Shown: one piece after another, positions 1 to 9,118 of the stretch | Layout: the number at the start of each line of letters is the position of its first letter | How positions within the stretch are numbered: the stretch's first letter is position 1 | Assembly (NCBI GenBank): GCA_011523685.1 | Contig: WTGG01000022.1 | Coordinates: 54,042-118,041 of the forward strand | Direction: 5' to 3' | DNA from: Coxiellaceae bacterium | Lineage (GTDB): Bacteria > Pseudomonadota > Gammaproteobacteria > Coxiellales > Coxiellaceae | DNA: 64,000 bases | Program-made: the position numbers and the translations under genes | The notes under the pieces: model-generated | The model's database searches: none | Told to the model about the DNA's origin: nothing | What the model saw: the letters and a program-made list of their open reading frames with translations, nothing else

Positions 1-132
1 TCCATGATAAGCCGAGCGTCCACTCTAACGCGAACTTCTATTACGCCTAAAGAAGAAGTTAGAGACTCCATGATAAGCCGAGCGTCCACTCTAACGCGAA
101 CTTCTATTACGCCTAAAGAAGTTATTGAACGC
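1..132 (+). repeat. 66-bp tandem repeat, two copies visible
   Basis: Positions 1-66 and 67-132 carry a 66-bp unit in direct tandem. The copies match until the final bases, where the second reads on into unique sequence. The unit is 22 codons, so the duplication keeps the reading frame of the coiled-coil protein that covers it. Copy one touches the window edge, so further copies may lie upstream. Confidence 0.9.
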
Positions 133-2202
133 GCCACATTTTACCCCGTTTATTTGAGCTCCCTATTATCCAACACAAAGCAAATCACAAAAAATCTAGG
201 AGGATTTCAGAGTAGATATTTTGAAAGTTTCAAGGAAGCTTTAGAGCATTCTTCACTACAACTAGAAATAGTAAATCTGTCAGAAGACCCTATCCAGAGC
301 AGAGTTGACCTAAAAAATCATCTCGACAAATTGAAAATAACATATCTCAATATGAAACTTGATAAGAAACAAGAAAACGAATTTAAAAAAATAGAAGAAC
401 TAAATAAACACATCGAATGCGTTAGAAATGATATTAAAAAGTTAATAACTTTTTTACAATATTGCCCACAAGTGAGTACACCACAAAGTATTGAACTAAC
501 GTCAACAGAATGGATTAACCTTCAAATAGAAATTATGGCAGCATCCGGATATTACCAATCAGCGTGTGGTTCATCTTCAGATTTTCACAGAGCTAGAGAA
601 AACGCAGGAGAGTTTAATTGTGCGATCATTGACTTAAACACGCTCATTGAACACCCTACCCTCACCGTTTTACACCGATGGACACATCCTAATCGTCAGC
701 AAAGTAGTAATGAAAAAAAACAACTAACAGAGCAACTCATACAAGAACTTGAGCGTTTAAATCTACCTACAGCTACAGAGTCCGAGACATTAAAAAAAGC
801 GATTAAAAGAGTTGTCTCGTTTCACGTATGTAAAGTCACGATGGCACGAATACCGGTTCTTACAAAGATAGAAGTCCCATACCGAAAAACACGCGATAAA
901 GTGACTGGCAGAAAAACATGCGATAAAGTGACTGGCAGCCGACTCATTGACCAAATGAAGAAAATTCAAAAATATTCAGAACCCAATTCCCATACACTAT
1001 ATCTCAATTCAGAAAAGCCAGAAATACCTGAACATGAAAAACTATTTAGCACTGCATTACAAGATCAAGATCGTATAATGCAGGCTATTGATCCTTTTTT
1101 TGATCAAGCATTATGGGCATTAACCCCAACTATCGAATCTGCCAAACAAATAGAGATTTCCAGTGAAGAGGATTCGAAAACAATAGAACGCTATACTCAG
1201 CATTTTCAGCGTTACAAGGACATTAAGAGTGACATTGAACAGGCACTAGACAGAAAATTACCTGACCCTGAAGGCCTCTCAGAAATACAAGAAAAATTCC
1301 ACACAGCAATCAACCTAGAAGCTCAATCAGTAATAACAACTTCAATAGAGCAGCTTAAGGAAGCAATTAAAAAAACTGATATAGATGAAACTGAGTGCTT
1401 TCTTAGCAGCGTGTCAGAACTAAACAAAAAACTCATTAAACTTAAGTCCAACTATCAAAACAGTGTAGATAAACCCCACTTTGATTTAGATCAAAAAATC
1501 CAGCACCTTGAATCATTTAAAACACATGGCAAGATACCTGAGATTCCTGATGGTGGATTACGGGATTATTTTGAAATTTATAAAGGCATTCAACTAAAAA
1601 AAGAGAAAGAAACACTAAAGACTATGATTGACCAGGTTGTTACTGAACTAGGTAGCATCGACTTACAAATTGAATCCTTAATAAACACATCACCATCACC
1701 AGTAATACCTAAAGATCAGCGCTGCTGTTTCTTCTGGAAGACTACAAACCCATTACATACGGCGGCCAGGACACTTCAAGATCACGTAACAAGTGCAAAA
1801 CTGTCACTGATTGACAAGAAAGTAGAGATTCTTTCACCTCCCTCCATTGAAGAATTAGCATCGAAAAAGCAAGCAATAGCTGATATTGGCGATACTCTCA
1901 TAGCTAATATTGAAAATCCAGAGATCACAACGCCATTACAAGCAACCTGCTTTGAAAGCATCATCGAAAAAATTAAAATGGTTTGTTCAGCGATTTGCTC
2001 ATGGTTTACTGGAAGCAGCCCTGACGACGCTCACTCAAGCCCTAAAACAAGGCTATCTCAGAATCGTGACAGAATTATACAGATACACAGTAACTCTAAA
2101 GATACATTATTTTCTAGATTAGCCGGCCATCACGCACAGGAAACAGGAAATGCAAAGCACTATGGTTACACACTGCTACCGACTGGTGAAACCCACACTT
2201 GA
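4..2202 (+). CDS. Large coiled-coil orphan protein, effector-like, 5' end uncertain
   Basis: Function not recognised. The frame encodes at least 732 residues, largely charged and helical, with long Lys/Glu-rich stretches typical of coiled coils, and no signal peptide or clear membrane segment. The N-terminus is a tandem 22-residue repeat beginning MISRAST, and the frame is still open at base 1, so the real start may be outside the window or at the second Met (position 70). A second in-frame duplication of nine residues (RKTxDKVTG) lies near residues 295-312. Cysteine pairs occur near residue 575 (RCCFFW) and a Trp/Cys patch near 660. Size, helicity and internal repeats resemble substrates of Legionella/Coxiella secretion systems, but that is inference from style only. 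Confidence 0.75.
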   Translation: MISRASTLTRTSITPKEEVRDSMISRASTLTRTSITPKEVIERATFYPVYLSSLLSNTKQITKNLGGFQSRYFESFKEALEHSSLQLEIVNLSEDPIQSRVDLKNHLDKLKITYLNMKLDKKQENEFKKIEELNKHIECVRNDIKKLITFLQYCPQVSTPQSIELTSTEWINLQIEIMAASGYYQSACGSSSDFHRARENAGEFNCAIIDLNTLIEHPTLTVLHRWTHPNRQQSSNEKKQLTEQLIQELERLNLPTATESETLKKAIKRVVSFHVCKVTMARIPVLTKIEVPYRKTRDKVTGRKTCDKVTGSRLIDQMKKIQKYSEPNSHTLYLNSEKPEIPEHEKLFSTALQDQDRIMQAIDPFFDQALWALTPTIESAKQIEISSEEDSKTIERYTQHFQRYKDIKSDIEQALDRKLPDPEGLSEIQEKFHTAINLEAQSVITTSIEQLKEAIKKTDIDETECFLSSVSELNKKLIKLKSNYQNSVDKPHFDLDQKIQHLESFKTHGKIPEIPDGGLRDYFEIYKGIQLKKEKETLKTMIDQVVTELGSIDLQIESLINTSPSPVIPKDQRCCFFWKTTNPLHTAARTLQDHVTSAKLSLIDKKVEILSPPSIEELASKKQAIADIGDTLIANIENPEITTPLQATCFESIIEKIKMVCSAICSWFTGSSPDDAHSSPKTRLSQNRDRIIQIHSNSKDTLFSRLAGHHAQETGNAKHYGYTLLPTGETHT
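884..937 (+). repeat. 27-bp in-frame tandem duplication
   Basis: Bases 884-910 and 911-937 are the same 27-bp unit with one C-to-T difference, giving two consecutive nine-residue copies in the coiled-coil protein. It is independent of the 66-bp repeat at the 5' end of the same gene. Confidence 0.85.
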
Positions 2203-2283
2203 AAGCGCTGAAGACCATCACTTGCGAAGCCTGTTTAGCAAAGATACACTGTTGAAGCTTTACAACGATAAGGAGATCAACAC

Positions 2284-2652
2284 ATGACACCATGGATCAG
2301 ACAGTCTGCGCTGGCCGGTATGCTTTTACTAAGTGCCAACCTAACAACATTGGCAGCCAGTGAGGTCGCATGCCCTACCGATAAGGATCAACTGGCCAAA
2401 CTATCAATGAAAGAGAAAATTCAGTGCCAAATAAAAGCCAACACTCAACAACAAGTCAGTGACCAGGTTAAACAAGCCCTCACCTCTTGTAAGGCCTCTA
2501 TGAATGACTCCCAATGCAAAAAAGATCACCCTTTTCGCATTCTAAAGAAACAAGACTCTATCAATGCCCTGTCACAATGCCTCAGTAACACTATCATTCG
2601 TTGTGTGGGCGAAAAATTAGCGCCACGACCACCTTGCCCAACCAATCAATAA
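2284..2652 (+). CDS. Small exported Cys-rich protein
   Basis: Not a family I recognise. The 122-residue product begins with a typical signal peptide (basic start, hydrophobic core to about residue 22, likely cleavage after LAA near residue 25). The mature part is small, Lys/Gln-rich and has seven cysteines, suggesting a periplasmic or secreted disulfide-bonded protein. A strong ribosome binding site (AAGGAG) precedes the ATG at good spacing. It follows the large coiled-coil gene on the same strand after about 80 bases and could be co-transcribed with it. Confidence 0.75.
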   Translation: MTPWIRQSALAGMLLLSANLTTLAASEVACPTDKDQLAKLSMKEKIQCQIKANTQQQVSDQVKQALTSCKASMNDSQCKKDHPFRILKKQDSINALSQCLSNTIIRCVGEKLAPRPPCPTNQ

Positions 2653-2793
2653 TCCTCATTTTCGCCACGTTCTAACTGATTGAGCGTGGCGATGCCCAGA
2701 ATATTCACAAAAAGCATTGATTCTAATTCCTTTATTCATCCAGCCCATCTTGTAGGAAATTTACACCCCTTTTTTGTAAAAAAAGCTATTTTT

Positions 2794-2830
2794 TTAATAT
2801 TTTTTTAGCTAGACTCCACGGCAATAATAT
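2794..2830 (+). promoter_or_regulatory. Imperfect PmrA-like repeat with -10
   Basis: TTAA at 2794-2797 is followed after seven bases by TTAG (2805-2808), and 16 bases later by TAATAT (2825-2830), a plausible -10. The geometry (11-bp period, second half near -35) is that of PmrA boxes in Legionella and Coxiella, but the second half-site is imperfect and the region is T-rich, so this is weak evidence. Confidence 0.25.
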
Positions 2831-2854
2831 TCTGCAAAAAACAGGTAATTATCG

Positions 2855-3448
2855 ATGAACAACCATGTAACAAATACATCAATAGCAAATACCAAGGGAC
2901 TACTCATTCCCATCTGGACACATAAAATATCCCTTCTTTGGGAAAAAATCATTAACTCACAAGATGAGCAAACACGAAATAATCTCTGTACGGCATTTAA
3001 CCTATTAATAGAAAAACTAAGAGAAGAGCTCTCCGGATCATATTTAGTTCTATTTGACCCTAAAACCTTTCTCGAAAAGTTCACAAAAGAGGTCAGATTA
3101 TCTGAAACTGAAAGTCCAGATCACAAGGTTACTGTAGAATACGCTTTAAATGAAGCCGTAAACGAAATGGCTACTAACAAGGTTACTAGCAATAATAAAA
3201 GCCCATCCTCAGATAATAGTCAGCTCAATGCGTATTTTCAAAATATGGGAGATGGTAAATTGCAGGACGGAGAAAGATCTGTTGGCGAAACGCTGCTTAA
3301 AAAAATCGGATCAAAAACATTTCGCCAAACATATGAAGGCAAGTCACTGATTGCGCAGGCACAGGCTTTCTTTAAAAGTTACAGACCAGACTCTAAGCCA
3401 CCTGAAGTTCAAAGTGCTATAGCTCGCTTGCAAAACTATAGAAGATAG
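2855..3448 (+). CDS. Orphan cytosolic protein, unknown function
   Basis: A 197-residue hydrophilic protein without signal peptide, membrane segment or motif that I recognise. The N-terminal half is predicted helical; the middle (about residues 107-125) is Asn/Ser-rich and probably a disordered linker; the C-terminal 70 residues are basic and helical. It has its own upstream region with a possible promoter and stands alone: the next gene is on the other strand. The start is the first ATG of the frame, with no strong ribosome binding site. A role as a secreted effector would fit its neighbours but nothing in the sequence proves it. Confidence 0.65.
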   Translation: MNNHVTNTSIANTKGLLIPIWTHKISLLWEKIINSQDEQTRNNLCTAFNLLIEKLREELSGSYLVLFDPKTFLEKFTKEVRLSETESPDHKVTVEYALNEAVNEMATNKVTSNNKSPSSDNSQLNAYFQNMGDGKLQDGERSVGETLLKKIGSKTFRQTYEGKSLIAQAQAFFKSYRPDSKPPEVQSAIARLQNYRR

Positions 3449-4019
3449 ATGGTAACCGTCGCATAAGGTACACTCATTCGCGCATCAATGATCAGCCTTT
3501 AAGCTAGGATGAATTAAAAGCTCACATCAGTGCACCCGATGCTGGCTAATCATAGTGTATTAACTTTATCAGTGCTATCGATGACATCATTCAGACCATC
3601 CCTTTGGGGTGGTTTATCAGCTCTAAAAACTTCAAGTTTTGTCGCTTATAGATAATATAGTTGCCGCTCACCCTATAGCTCAGCTATCTAACGAACACTA
3701 GCTAGTGGTTAAGATGTTTAATCATGAAAGTCTTTGTTTTGTTCTTAAGCCTTTCTAATTTTTTATCATTTATATTCATAGCAATCAATCAGTGCTAGAC
3801 ATCCATCAGATATAATAATAAAAAACCTAGACATTGGCTGGGTTTTTTATATCTATAAACAATCAAATCATAGTTGTCATTGAAGTCGCAGACTCTATCA
3901 ACAATCAATGCTTCCAATTTTCTTTAGATAAAAATTAAGATTTCTACCTGATCAATGTAAAATTTGATCTAATTGTGCTGCATCAATATCTTTTTGAGGT
4001 TATAAATAATCCATGAAAT
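3449..4019. other. 571-bp intergenic region
   Basis: No credible gene is visible here on either strand. The only defined element is the hairpin at 3821-3847. The region lies between two convergent orphan genes and may contain decayed coding sequence, but I could not identify a parent gene. Confidence 0.5.
3821..3847. terminator. Bidirectional rho-independent terminator
   Basis: A 10-bp stem (AAAAACCTAG pairing with CTGGGTTTTT, one G-T pair) closes a 7-base loop, with A and T runs on the two sides so it can work in both directions. It lies between convergent genes ending at 3448 and 4020 and resembles the hairpins at 4754 and 5424. Confidence 0.7.
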
Positions 4020-4634
4020 TTATACACAGTTTGGCTGGATCATAATAGAGCCCGTCTCTATCGTGGAGCCTGTGTATTTAACTTCACGTTTTTTATCACT
4101 TACACTAAATAGATTTCTCTGACAACCTCTTGGAGAGCGAGGAGCATTATCAGCTTCGTCGTTAATTGCAGCAAGACAAGGAAAACAACAACAATAGACA
4201 AATAAACATAATGCTGCTAACGTTTCGGTGGCTCCCACGGCACCGGCAGTAACTGCAGACACCATTGATAGCTCGTGTGTTTTACCCACGGAATTAAGAA
4301 TGCTGTAACCAACTAACTCTTGTATAACAGCGGCTACGGCAGTAACTGCCGTGGGCATGTAATGATACTTCTCTTCCATTTCAAAATGCTTACCCGATAA
4401 TGACATACAACAGCAACTGAGTACTAACATTGCCGGATAACAAACCAGAAAACCAACAGCCTGAGAAGCAAGAGCTTCATGCATAGCTGAATATCCACGA
4501 TGCCCAGCTGCGTTCATTGTTGCCATACCAGAAGCTACGGATGTGACTGAAAATCCAGCATGTAGAACCACTTTGAGAATGTCTCTCCTCAAGATTGCTA
4601 GGCATGTCATATTATGTCGTTGAGGTTCTTTCAT
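4020..4634 (-). CDS. Cys-rich multi-pass membrane protein, unknown
   Basis: Unrecognised 204-residue protein with about four hydrophobic segments (near residues 22-42, 58-80, 92-112 and 125-158). Two membrane segments end in cysteine clusters, LSCCCMSL and VYCCCFPCL, and the C-terminal 50 residues are polar. The next upstream gene on the same strand (136 residues) has the same style of cysteine clusters (ACCCLF-like and ACCCGLTQCC), so the two may be distant relatives or work together. Cysteine runs next to membrane segments could be acylation sites if the protein reaches a host membrane; that is speculation. A terminator follows at 3821-3847. Confidence 0.65.
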   Translation of the reverse strand: MKEPQRHNMTCLAILRRDILKVVLHAGFSVTSVASGMATMNAAGHRGYSAMHEALASQAVGFLVCYPAMLVLSCCCMSLSGKHFEMEEKYHYMPTAVTAVAAVIQELVGYSILNSVGKTHELSMVSAVTAGAVGATETLAALCLFVYCCCFPCLAAINDEADNAPRSPRGCQRNLFSVSDKKREVKYTGSTIETGSIMIQPNCV

Positions 4635-4753
4635 ACTCTATTCTTCAATATTGCTACTATTATACTGACCTAAACATGCTTGACAGATAATCATTACCTA
4701 TCAAGCCACAACCGGCACTCCATTATATATTTGTATTCACAATACTCCTCAAA

Positions 4754-4780
4754 AAAAACCCAGACAGTGTCTGGGTTTTT
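4754..4780. terminator. Near-perfect hairpin terminator
   Basis: A hairpin of about 12 bp built on AAAACCCAGAC and its complement, with poly-A on one side and poly-T on the other. It lies just downstream of the minus-strand gene ending at 4818. A stretch of about 36 bases including the flanks is almost identical to the element at 5424-5453. Confidence 0.8.
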
Positions 4781-4817
4781 AATTTTAAGGACATCAAATT
4801 ATTTTGATAGTGAATGA

Positions 4818-5228
4818 TTAATTACTATTAGAGTGACCAGAAATGGCTTTTTCTAGATCAGCTAGATCAGCGTCATTTACAGGCTCTTCAGCTCTAGGTG
4901 CAAAAAAGGTATCGCGACATCCTTGAATACAACACTGAGTCAAACCACAACAACACGCCAATACAGCTAATGAGAGTGCCGCTCCTACAGCACAGGCTTC
5001 TGGGAATGCCAAATGCAACAAATTCCATAAATCACACTTTGCATCATCATCAATATCATACTTCTTGCATATATCATCTAACCAAGATTCACCATCTTTA
5101 TCATTCAGGGCCGTCCCTCCACGATTAAAAGCAACCACAACTGTGATATAGATTGGTATAAATAAACAGCAACATGCTAGCCTTGCCATCACGTTAATAT
5201 CATCTTGACTATTAGATCTATGCCTCAT
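4818..5228 (-). CDS. Cys-rich two-pass membrane protein, unknown
   Basis: Unrecognised 136-residue protein. It has two hydrophobic segments (about residues 14-34 and 74-98), each bordered by cysteine clusters (CCC near residue 19; CCC, CC and a lone Cys near residues 92-104). The loop between them and the C-terminal tail are acidic. An AGGAG-like ribosome binding site (GAAGGAG) precedes the ATG. The upstream region carries a good PmrA-like direct repeat in the correct orientation, and terminator copies flank the gene on both sides, so it looks like a self-contained transcription unit. Confidence 0.65.
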   Translation of the reverse strand: MRHRSNSQDDINVMARLACCCLFIPIYITVVVAFNRGGTALNDKDGESWLDDICKKYDIDDDAKCDLWNLLHLAFPEACAVGAALSLAVLACCCGLTQCCIQGCRDTFFAPRAEEPVNDADLADLEKAISGHSNSN

Positions 5229-5330
5229 TTTTTCTCCTTCGAGTTAATTTTACAACAACTCCTAAGTTCACTATATACATTATCGACTCAGGCTGGAAAT
5301 CCTAATTTACAACCATTATGCAGTCAATTA

Positions 5331-5367
5331 CTTATAAAAAAAAACCACAAATTAAGCCTTATTTAAG
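5331..5367 (-). promoter_or_regulatory. PmrA-like direct repeat plus -10
   Basis: On the minus strand the region reads CTTAAATAA-GG-CTTAATTT: two TTAA cores seven bases apart (5363-5366 and 5352-5355). After about 15 bases a TATAAG -10 candidate follows (5336-5331). This matches the tandem repeat and the spacing known for PmrA boxes of Legionella and Coxiella. It points toward the 136-residue membrane protein about 110 bases away. Chance matches are possible in AT-rich DNA. Confidence 0.4.
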
Positions 5368-5423
5368 AAAAAACTAAAACCACGACAGTGAAATTTTTCA
5401 CGATTGAAATCCGTTATACCTCA

Positions 5424-5453
5424 AAAAAAAACCAGACAATGTCTGGGTTTTTT
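5424..5453. terminator. Third copy of the AACCCAGAC hairpin
   Basis: CCAGAC-AAT-GTCTGG stem extended by A and T tracts (one A-G mismatch). It is almost identical, including its flank, to the hairpin at 4754-4780. It can terminate the minus-strand icd gene that ends at 5567. Confidence 0.75.
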
Positions 5454-5566
5454 AATCCATAAAACGATTAGAGAATAGGTATTACCCAAGTAGCCAGCTT
5501 AATCAACCATATGCTGATTAAGCTGACACGCGCTGATAGTGAAAGACACTATCGATGCGTCATTGA

Positions 5567-7792
5567 TTAGCTCAACGTGTTGAGCGCTTGGTTTAACGTA
5601 TCACTGGCACAAGTAATTGCCGCAACATTCCTTGGGCTCATTTGATAATACCCCTGACAATCAACGGCATGGCCTCGCGCTGCTCGTAACTCATCAAGAA
5701 TCTTGTCACAGTTATCAGTGAGTGCTTGCGCAACTGGTTCGAAGATAGCTTTTAGATCAGCATCCTGATCTTGCTCAGCCAAGGCTTGTGCCCAATACAA
5801 TGTCTCGTAAAAATGCGTATCGTTTGTACTGAGCGCTGTTAAAGGCTGACTGGGCGAACGGTTATTATCGAGTAATTGCGAAGTAGCTTTCTCTAGGCTA
5901 TCTGCAAGCACTTGTGCTTTATGATTGTTTTTAGTACGAGCTAAATGCGCTAAAGATTCTGCTAACGCCATGTACTCGCCCAATGAATCCCAACGTAGGT
6001 GACCAAAATCCATGAATTGTTGTACATGTCTTGGAGCTGAACCACCCGCACCGGTTTCAAATAAGCCACCACCGTTCGCCAAAGGTACGATAGAAAGCAT
6101 CTTAGCGCTTGTCCCTAATTCAAGAATAGGAAATAAATCGGTTAAGTAATCTCTTAATACGTTACCGGTAGCAGCAATGCTATTCTCACCCTTCTTGACA
6201 CGCTCTAATGTGTGTTGCATCGCTTCAGTGGGTGCCATGACTTGTATATCAAGACCGTCGGTATCTAATTCACCTAGGTACAGATGAAGCTTTTTAATTA
6301 ATTCTGCGTCATGGGCTCGGTTTTCATTCAACCAAAACACCACTGGCGTGTTGGAGAGTCGAGCACGACTGACTGCCAGTTGCACCCAATCTTTAATCGG
6401 GGCTGCTTTAACCGTACAACTTCTAAAAATATCACCAAGAGAAACAGATTGTTCTAAGCACACTTTTCCTGATGCTAGGACAACACGCATTGTGCCATCA
6501 GCTGAGGCTTTAAAGGTTTTATCGTGCGAGCCGTATTCTTCGGCTTTTTGTGCCATTAAACCGACATTAGCCACACTACCCATAGTTGTTGGATCAAAAG
6601 CACCGTGCTCACGACAAAAGTCGATCGCCGCTTGATAGATGCCGGCATAACAACGATCTGGAATAATCGCCAGTGTATCGTGCTCAGCGCCATCAGGACC
6701 CCACATCTTACCACCAGCACGAATGGCAGCTGCCATTGAAGCATCGACAATAACATCACTAGGAATACGAAGATTAGTAATGCCTTTATCGGAATCCACC
6801 ATTGCTAAATCAGGACCTTCAGACAAAGCCGTTGCTATATCCGCTTTAATGGCTGCTTGCTCTGACTCGGGTAATTGTGTGATCTTAGCATACACATCAC
6901 CCATACCATGCTCTGCATTCACACCCAATTGAGCAAAGGTATCCGCATGTTTTTCAAACACACTGGCAAAATACGTTTTCACCACATGACCGAAAATAAT
7001 TGGATCAGAGACTTTCATCATGGTCGCTTTCATGTGCAAGGACAGTAAAATATTATCGGCTTTTGCGCGCTGCATCGCATCAACAATGCAATGCTGCAAA
7101 TCAGCAACGCTTAAATGGGTGGAATCGATCACATCGCCTTCTGCTAATTCGATGTCTGTTTTTAAGACCTGAACATGACCGCTGTTATCTTCAAACTCGA
7201 TGCGTGCCATTCCAGCCTCATCCGCTGTGATCGTCATCGATTGCTCGTTAGCGAAAAAATCACCCTGAGTCATGTGTGCCACATTTGTTTTTGAAGTGGT
7301 TAACCACTCACCCATACGATGCGGGTGCTTTTGTGCATAACGTTTAATGGGAGCCGCTGCACGACGATCAGAATTTCCTTGACGCAATACAGGATTAACC
7401 GCACTGCCCTTCACGGCATTGAAGCCTTGTAAGATCGCTTTTTCTTCTTCAGTCTGTGGGTCTTCAGGATAATTAGGAATGTCATAGCCCTTGGCTTGTA
7501 GCTCTGCCACACACGCTTTTAACTGAGCAACGGAAGCACTGATATTCGGCAACTTAATCACGTTAGCTTCTGGTGTTTTCACCCACTCACCCAACCAAGC
7601 CAGATCATCTGATTGTTTTTGCTCATCCGTCAAACGATCAGAAAACTGCGCGATAATGCGACCAGACAGTGAAATGTCTTTAGTGCCTACAGAAATACCA
7701 GCCTGCTTTGCGAAAGCTTGAATGACGGGTAACAATGAGGTACTCGCAATTTGAGGTGCTTCATCAACGTGAGTGTATATAATGTCTGACAT
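5567..7792 (-). CDS. icd: Monomeric NADP-dependent isocitrate dehydrogenase
   Basis: Oxidatively decarboxylates isocitrate to 2-oxoglutarate with NADP in the TCA cycle. The sequence from [13 protein letters not shown] to the end is the monomeric (type II, about 740 residues) family, unrelated in architecture to the 415-residue dimeric enzyme. Recognisable conserved blocks include LPNISAS near residue 90, the [16 protein letters not shown] segment near 140, and the [15 protein letters not shown] segment near 580. The ATG at 7792 is preferred because an AGGA ribosome binding site lies about 8 bases upstream; an upstream TTG in frame (7810) has none. The gene is monocistronic, with a hairpin about 110 bases after the stop. 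Confidence 0.95.
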   Translation of the reverse strand: MSDIIYTHVDEAPQIASTSLLPVIQAFAKQAGISVGTKDISLSGRIIAQFSDRLTDEQKQSDDLAWLGEWVKTPEANVIKLPNISASVAQLKACVAELQAKGYDIPNYPEDPQTEEEKAILQGFNAVKGSAVNPVLRQGNSDRRAAAPIKRYAQKHPHRMGEWLTTSKTNVAHMTQGDFFANEQSMTITADEAGMARIEFEDNSGHVQVLKTDIELAEGDVIDSTHLSVADLQHCIVDAMQRAKADNILLSLHMKATMMKVSDPIIFGHVVKTYFASVFEKHADTFAQLGVNAEHGMGDVYAKITQLPESEQAAIKADIATALSEGPDLAMVDSDKGITNLRIPSDVIVDASMAAAIRAGGKMWGPDGAEHDTLAIIPDRCYAGIYQAAIDFCREHGAFDPTTMGSVANVGLMAQKAEEYGSHDKTFKASADGTMRVVLASGKVCLEQSVSLGDIFRSCTVKAAPIKDWVQLAVSRARLSNTPVVFWLNENRAHDAELIKKLHLYLGELDTDGLDIQVMAPTEAMQHTLERVKKGENSIAATGNVLRDYLTDLFPILELGTSAKMLSIVPLANGGGLFETGAGGSAPRHVQQFMDFGHLRWDSLGEYMALAESLAHLARTKNNHKAQVLADSLEKATSQLLDNNRSPSQPLTALSTNDTHFYETLYWAQALAEQDQDADLKAIFEPVAQALTDNCDKILDELRAARGHAVDCQGYYQMSPRNVAAITCASDTLNQALNTLS

Positions 7793-7982
7793 AAGGATCA
7801 TCCTGTTCAAATAATATTTAAATAACAGCCATGGGCAGCCGGATTGAGACCTCGCAGACTATGCGATTGACAGAAATCTGTCAAGATGAGCCTCGGTAAC
7901 TAAGCTCCTATTTAACACAATATTTGAACCTATCATCGACATCACTTACTATAGAATCACTTCAAACAACCAAGGATGGGTT

Positions 7983-8957
7983 ATGTGGAAAACAGCTCGT
8001 AGAAACACCCTTAGCATGATCAGCATTGCGGTATTGTTCTTACCCATGCTTGCCAGCGCTCAATCTTGGAATCAGTTCCTAAGCCAAATACGCCAAGAAG
8101 CACTTAGCCAAGGTATTCGTCCCAGCATTCTGAATGAAGCTTTAGGTAGCTTATCTGCACCTAGTCGAAAAGTAAGCAGCCTGGATAAATCACAACCAGA
8201 AAGGCGTATCACCTACCTTCAATACCGTAACTCTCGAGCAGATGCCTATCGCATTAAAATCGGAGAACAAAAATTACGCAGCAACCAAAGCCTACTCAAC
8301 AACATCGAAAAACAGACTGGCGTGAGTGCCTGCACCATCACATCGATCTGGGGACTCGAGTCTGCTTATGGTAGCTTCAAAGGCAGCTTTCCAGTTATAC
8401 AATCGCTAGCGACACTCAGTTATCAAGGACGTCGCACAGCCTTTTTTAGAAAACAATTATTCTATGCTCTACACATGCTGAACGATAACGCTGTGAGCTT
8501 AAAAGACTTCAAAGGTGAGTGGGCTGGCGCATCAGGCCATTGCCAGTTTTTACCTTCGAGCTATTATAAATACGCCGTGGATTATACGGGCGATGGAAAA
8601 AAAGACATTTGGAACAGTAAACCCGACGCACTGGCCTCCATCGGTAACTACCTCAAGCAAAATGGCTGGAAGAACCACCAACCAACCATGACAACCGTTA
8701 CACTCCCCCAGCGTTTTAACCAACAACTACTCAGCTTAAAAGTCACCAAGCCTGTATCCGCTTGGATCAAGATGGGCGTTCAAGTACCCTCATCAGCTCA
8801 CATTAATCGTCACCTAAAGGCTTCCATCATTCGGCCCGATGGTGGGCCGACAATTATGGTGTTTAATAACTTTAAAGTACTCATGGCTTGGAATTACTCC
8901 AGCTATTACGCAGGCACCGTGACCTATATGGCGGATAAAATTTGTCAACGCAGTTGA
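7983..8957 (+). CDS. MltB-type lytic murein transglycosylase
   Basis: Cleaves the glycan strand of peptidoglycan with formation of 1,6-anhydroMurNAc, in the periplasm. The 324-residue protein has a signal peptide (cleavage likely after ASA near residue 26) and an SLT_2/MltB catalytic domain. The catalytic Glu is E126 in the motif WGLESAYG; the downstream GxxQFLPSS-type segment (GHCQFLPSSY) near residue 180 is also typical. There is no lipobox, so it is likely soluble rather than a lipoprotein. Its last 290 coding bases are repeated downstream of the next gene (10366-10655); the last 40 bases differ between copies only at synonymous sites. Confidence 0.9.
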   Translation: MWKTARRNTLSMISIAVLFLPMLASAQSWNQFLSQIRQEALSQGIRPSILNEALGSLSAPSRKVSSLDKSQPERRITYLQYRNSRADAYRIKIGEQKLRSNQSLLNNIEKQTGVSACTITSIWGLESAYGSFKGSFPVIQSLATLSYQGRRTAFFRKQLFYALHMLNDNAVSLKDFKGEWAGASGHCQFLPSSYYKYAVDYTGDGKKDIWNSKPDALASIGNYLKQNGWKNHQPTMTTVTLPQRFNQQLLSLKVTKPVSAWIKMGVQVPSSAHINRHLKASIIRPDGGPTIMVFNNFKVLMAWNYSSYYAGTVTYMADKICQRS

Positions 8958-9001
8958 ACGTAGTAAAAAGTTGTTTAGGCTATCATCGGTATGAAAATAC
9001 C
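8668..9001 (+). repeat. Long direct repeat, left copy
   Basis: This 334-bp segment (the transglycosylase 3' end plus 44 bases of downstream DNA) recurs at 10366-10698. The first 250 bases are identical. The remaining 80 or so carry about a dozen substitutions and a 1-base indel. The repeats bracket the decarboxylase gene. Confidence 0.95.
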
Positions 9002-9118
9002 GGTCAACAGACTACCACATGCTTTTTAGCCAAAATGATAACAATTAACCGAGTCAATTTTAGTAACTAATTTTCACGATACTTATACTGGAAAAATCCA
9101 TGTAATGATTATCAAGAA

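Noticed and set aside
2809-3084. 91-residue minus-strand ORF
   Set aside because: It is antisense to the better-supported 197-residue gene, with no motif or ribosome binding site.
7793-7810. TTG upstream start for icd
   Set aside because: It has no ribosome binding site, while the ATG at 7792 has AGGA at proper distance and matches the usual N-terminus.
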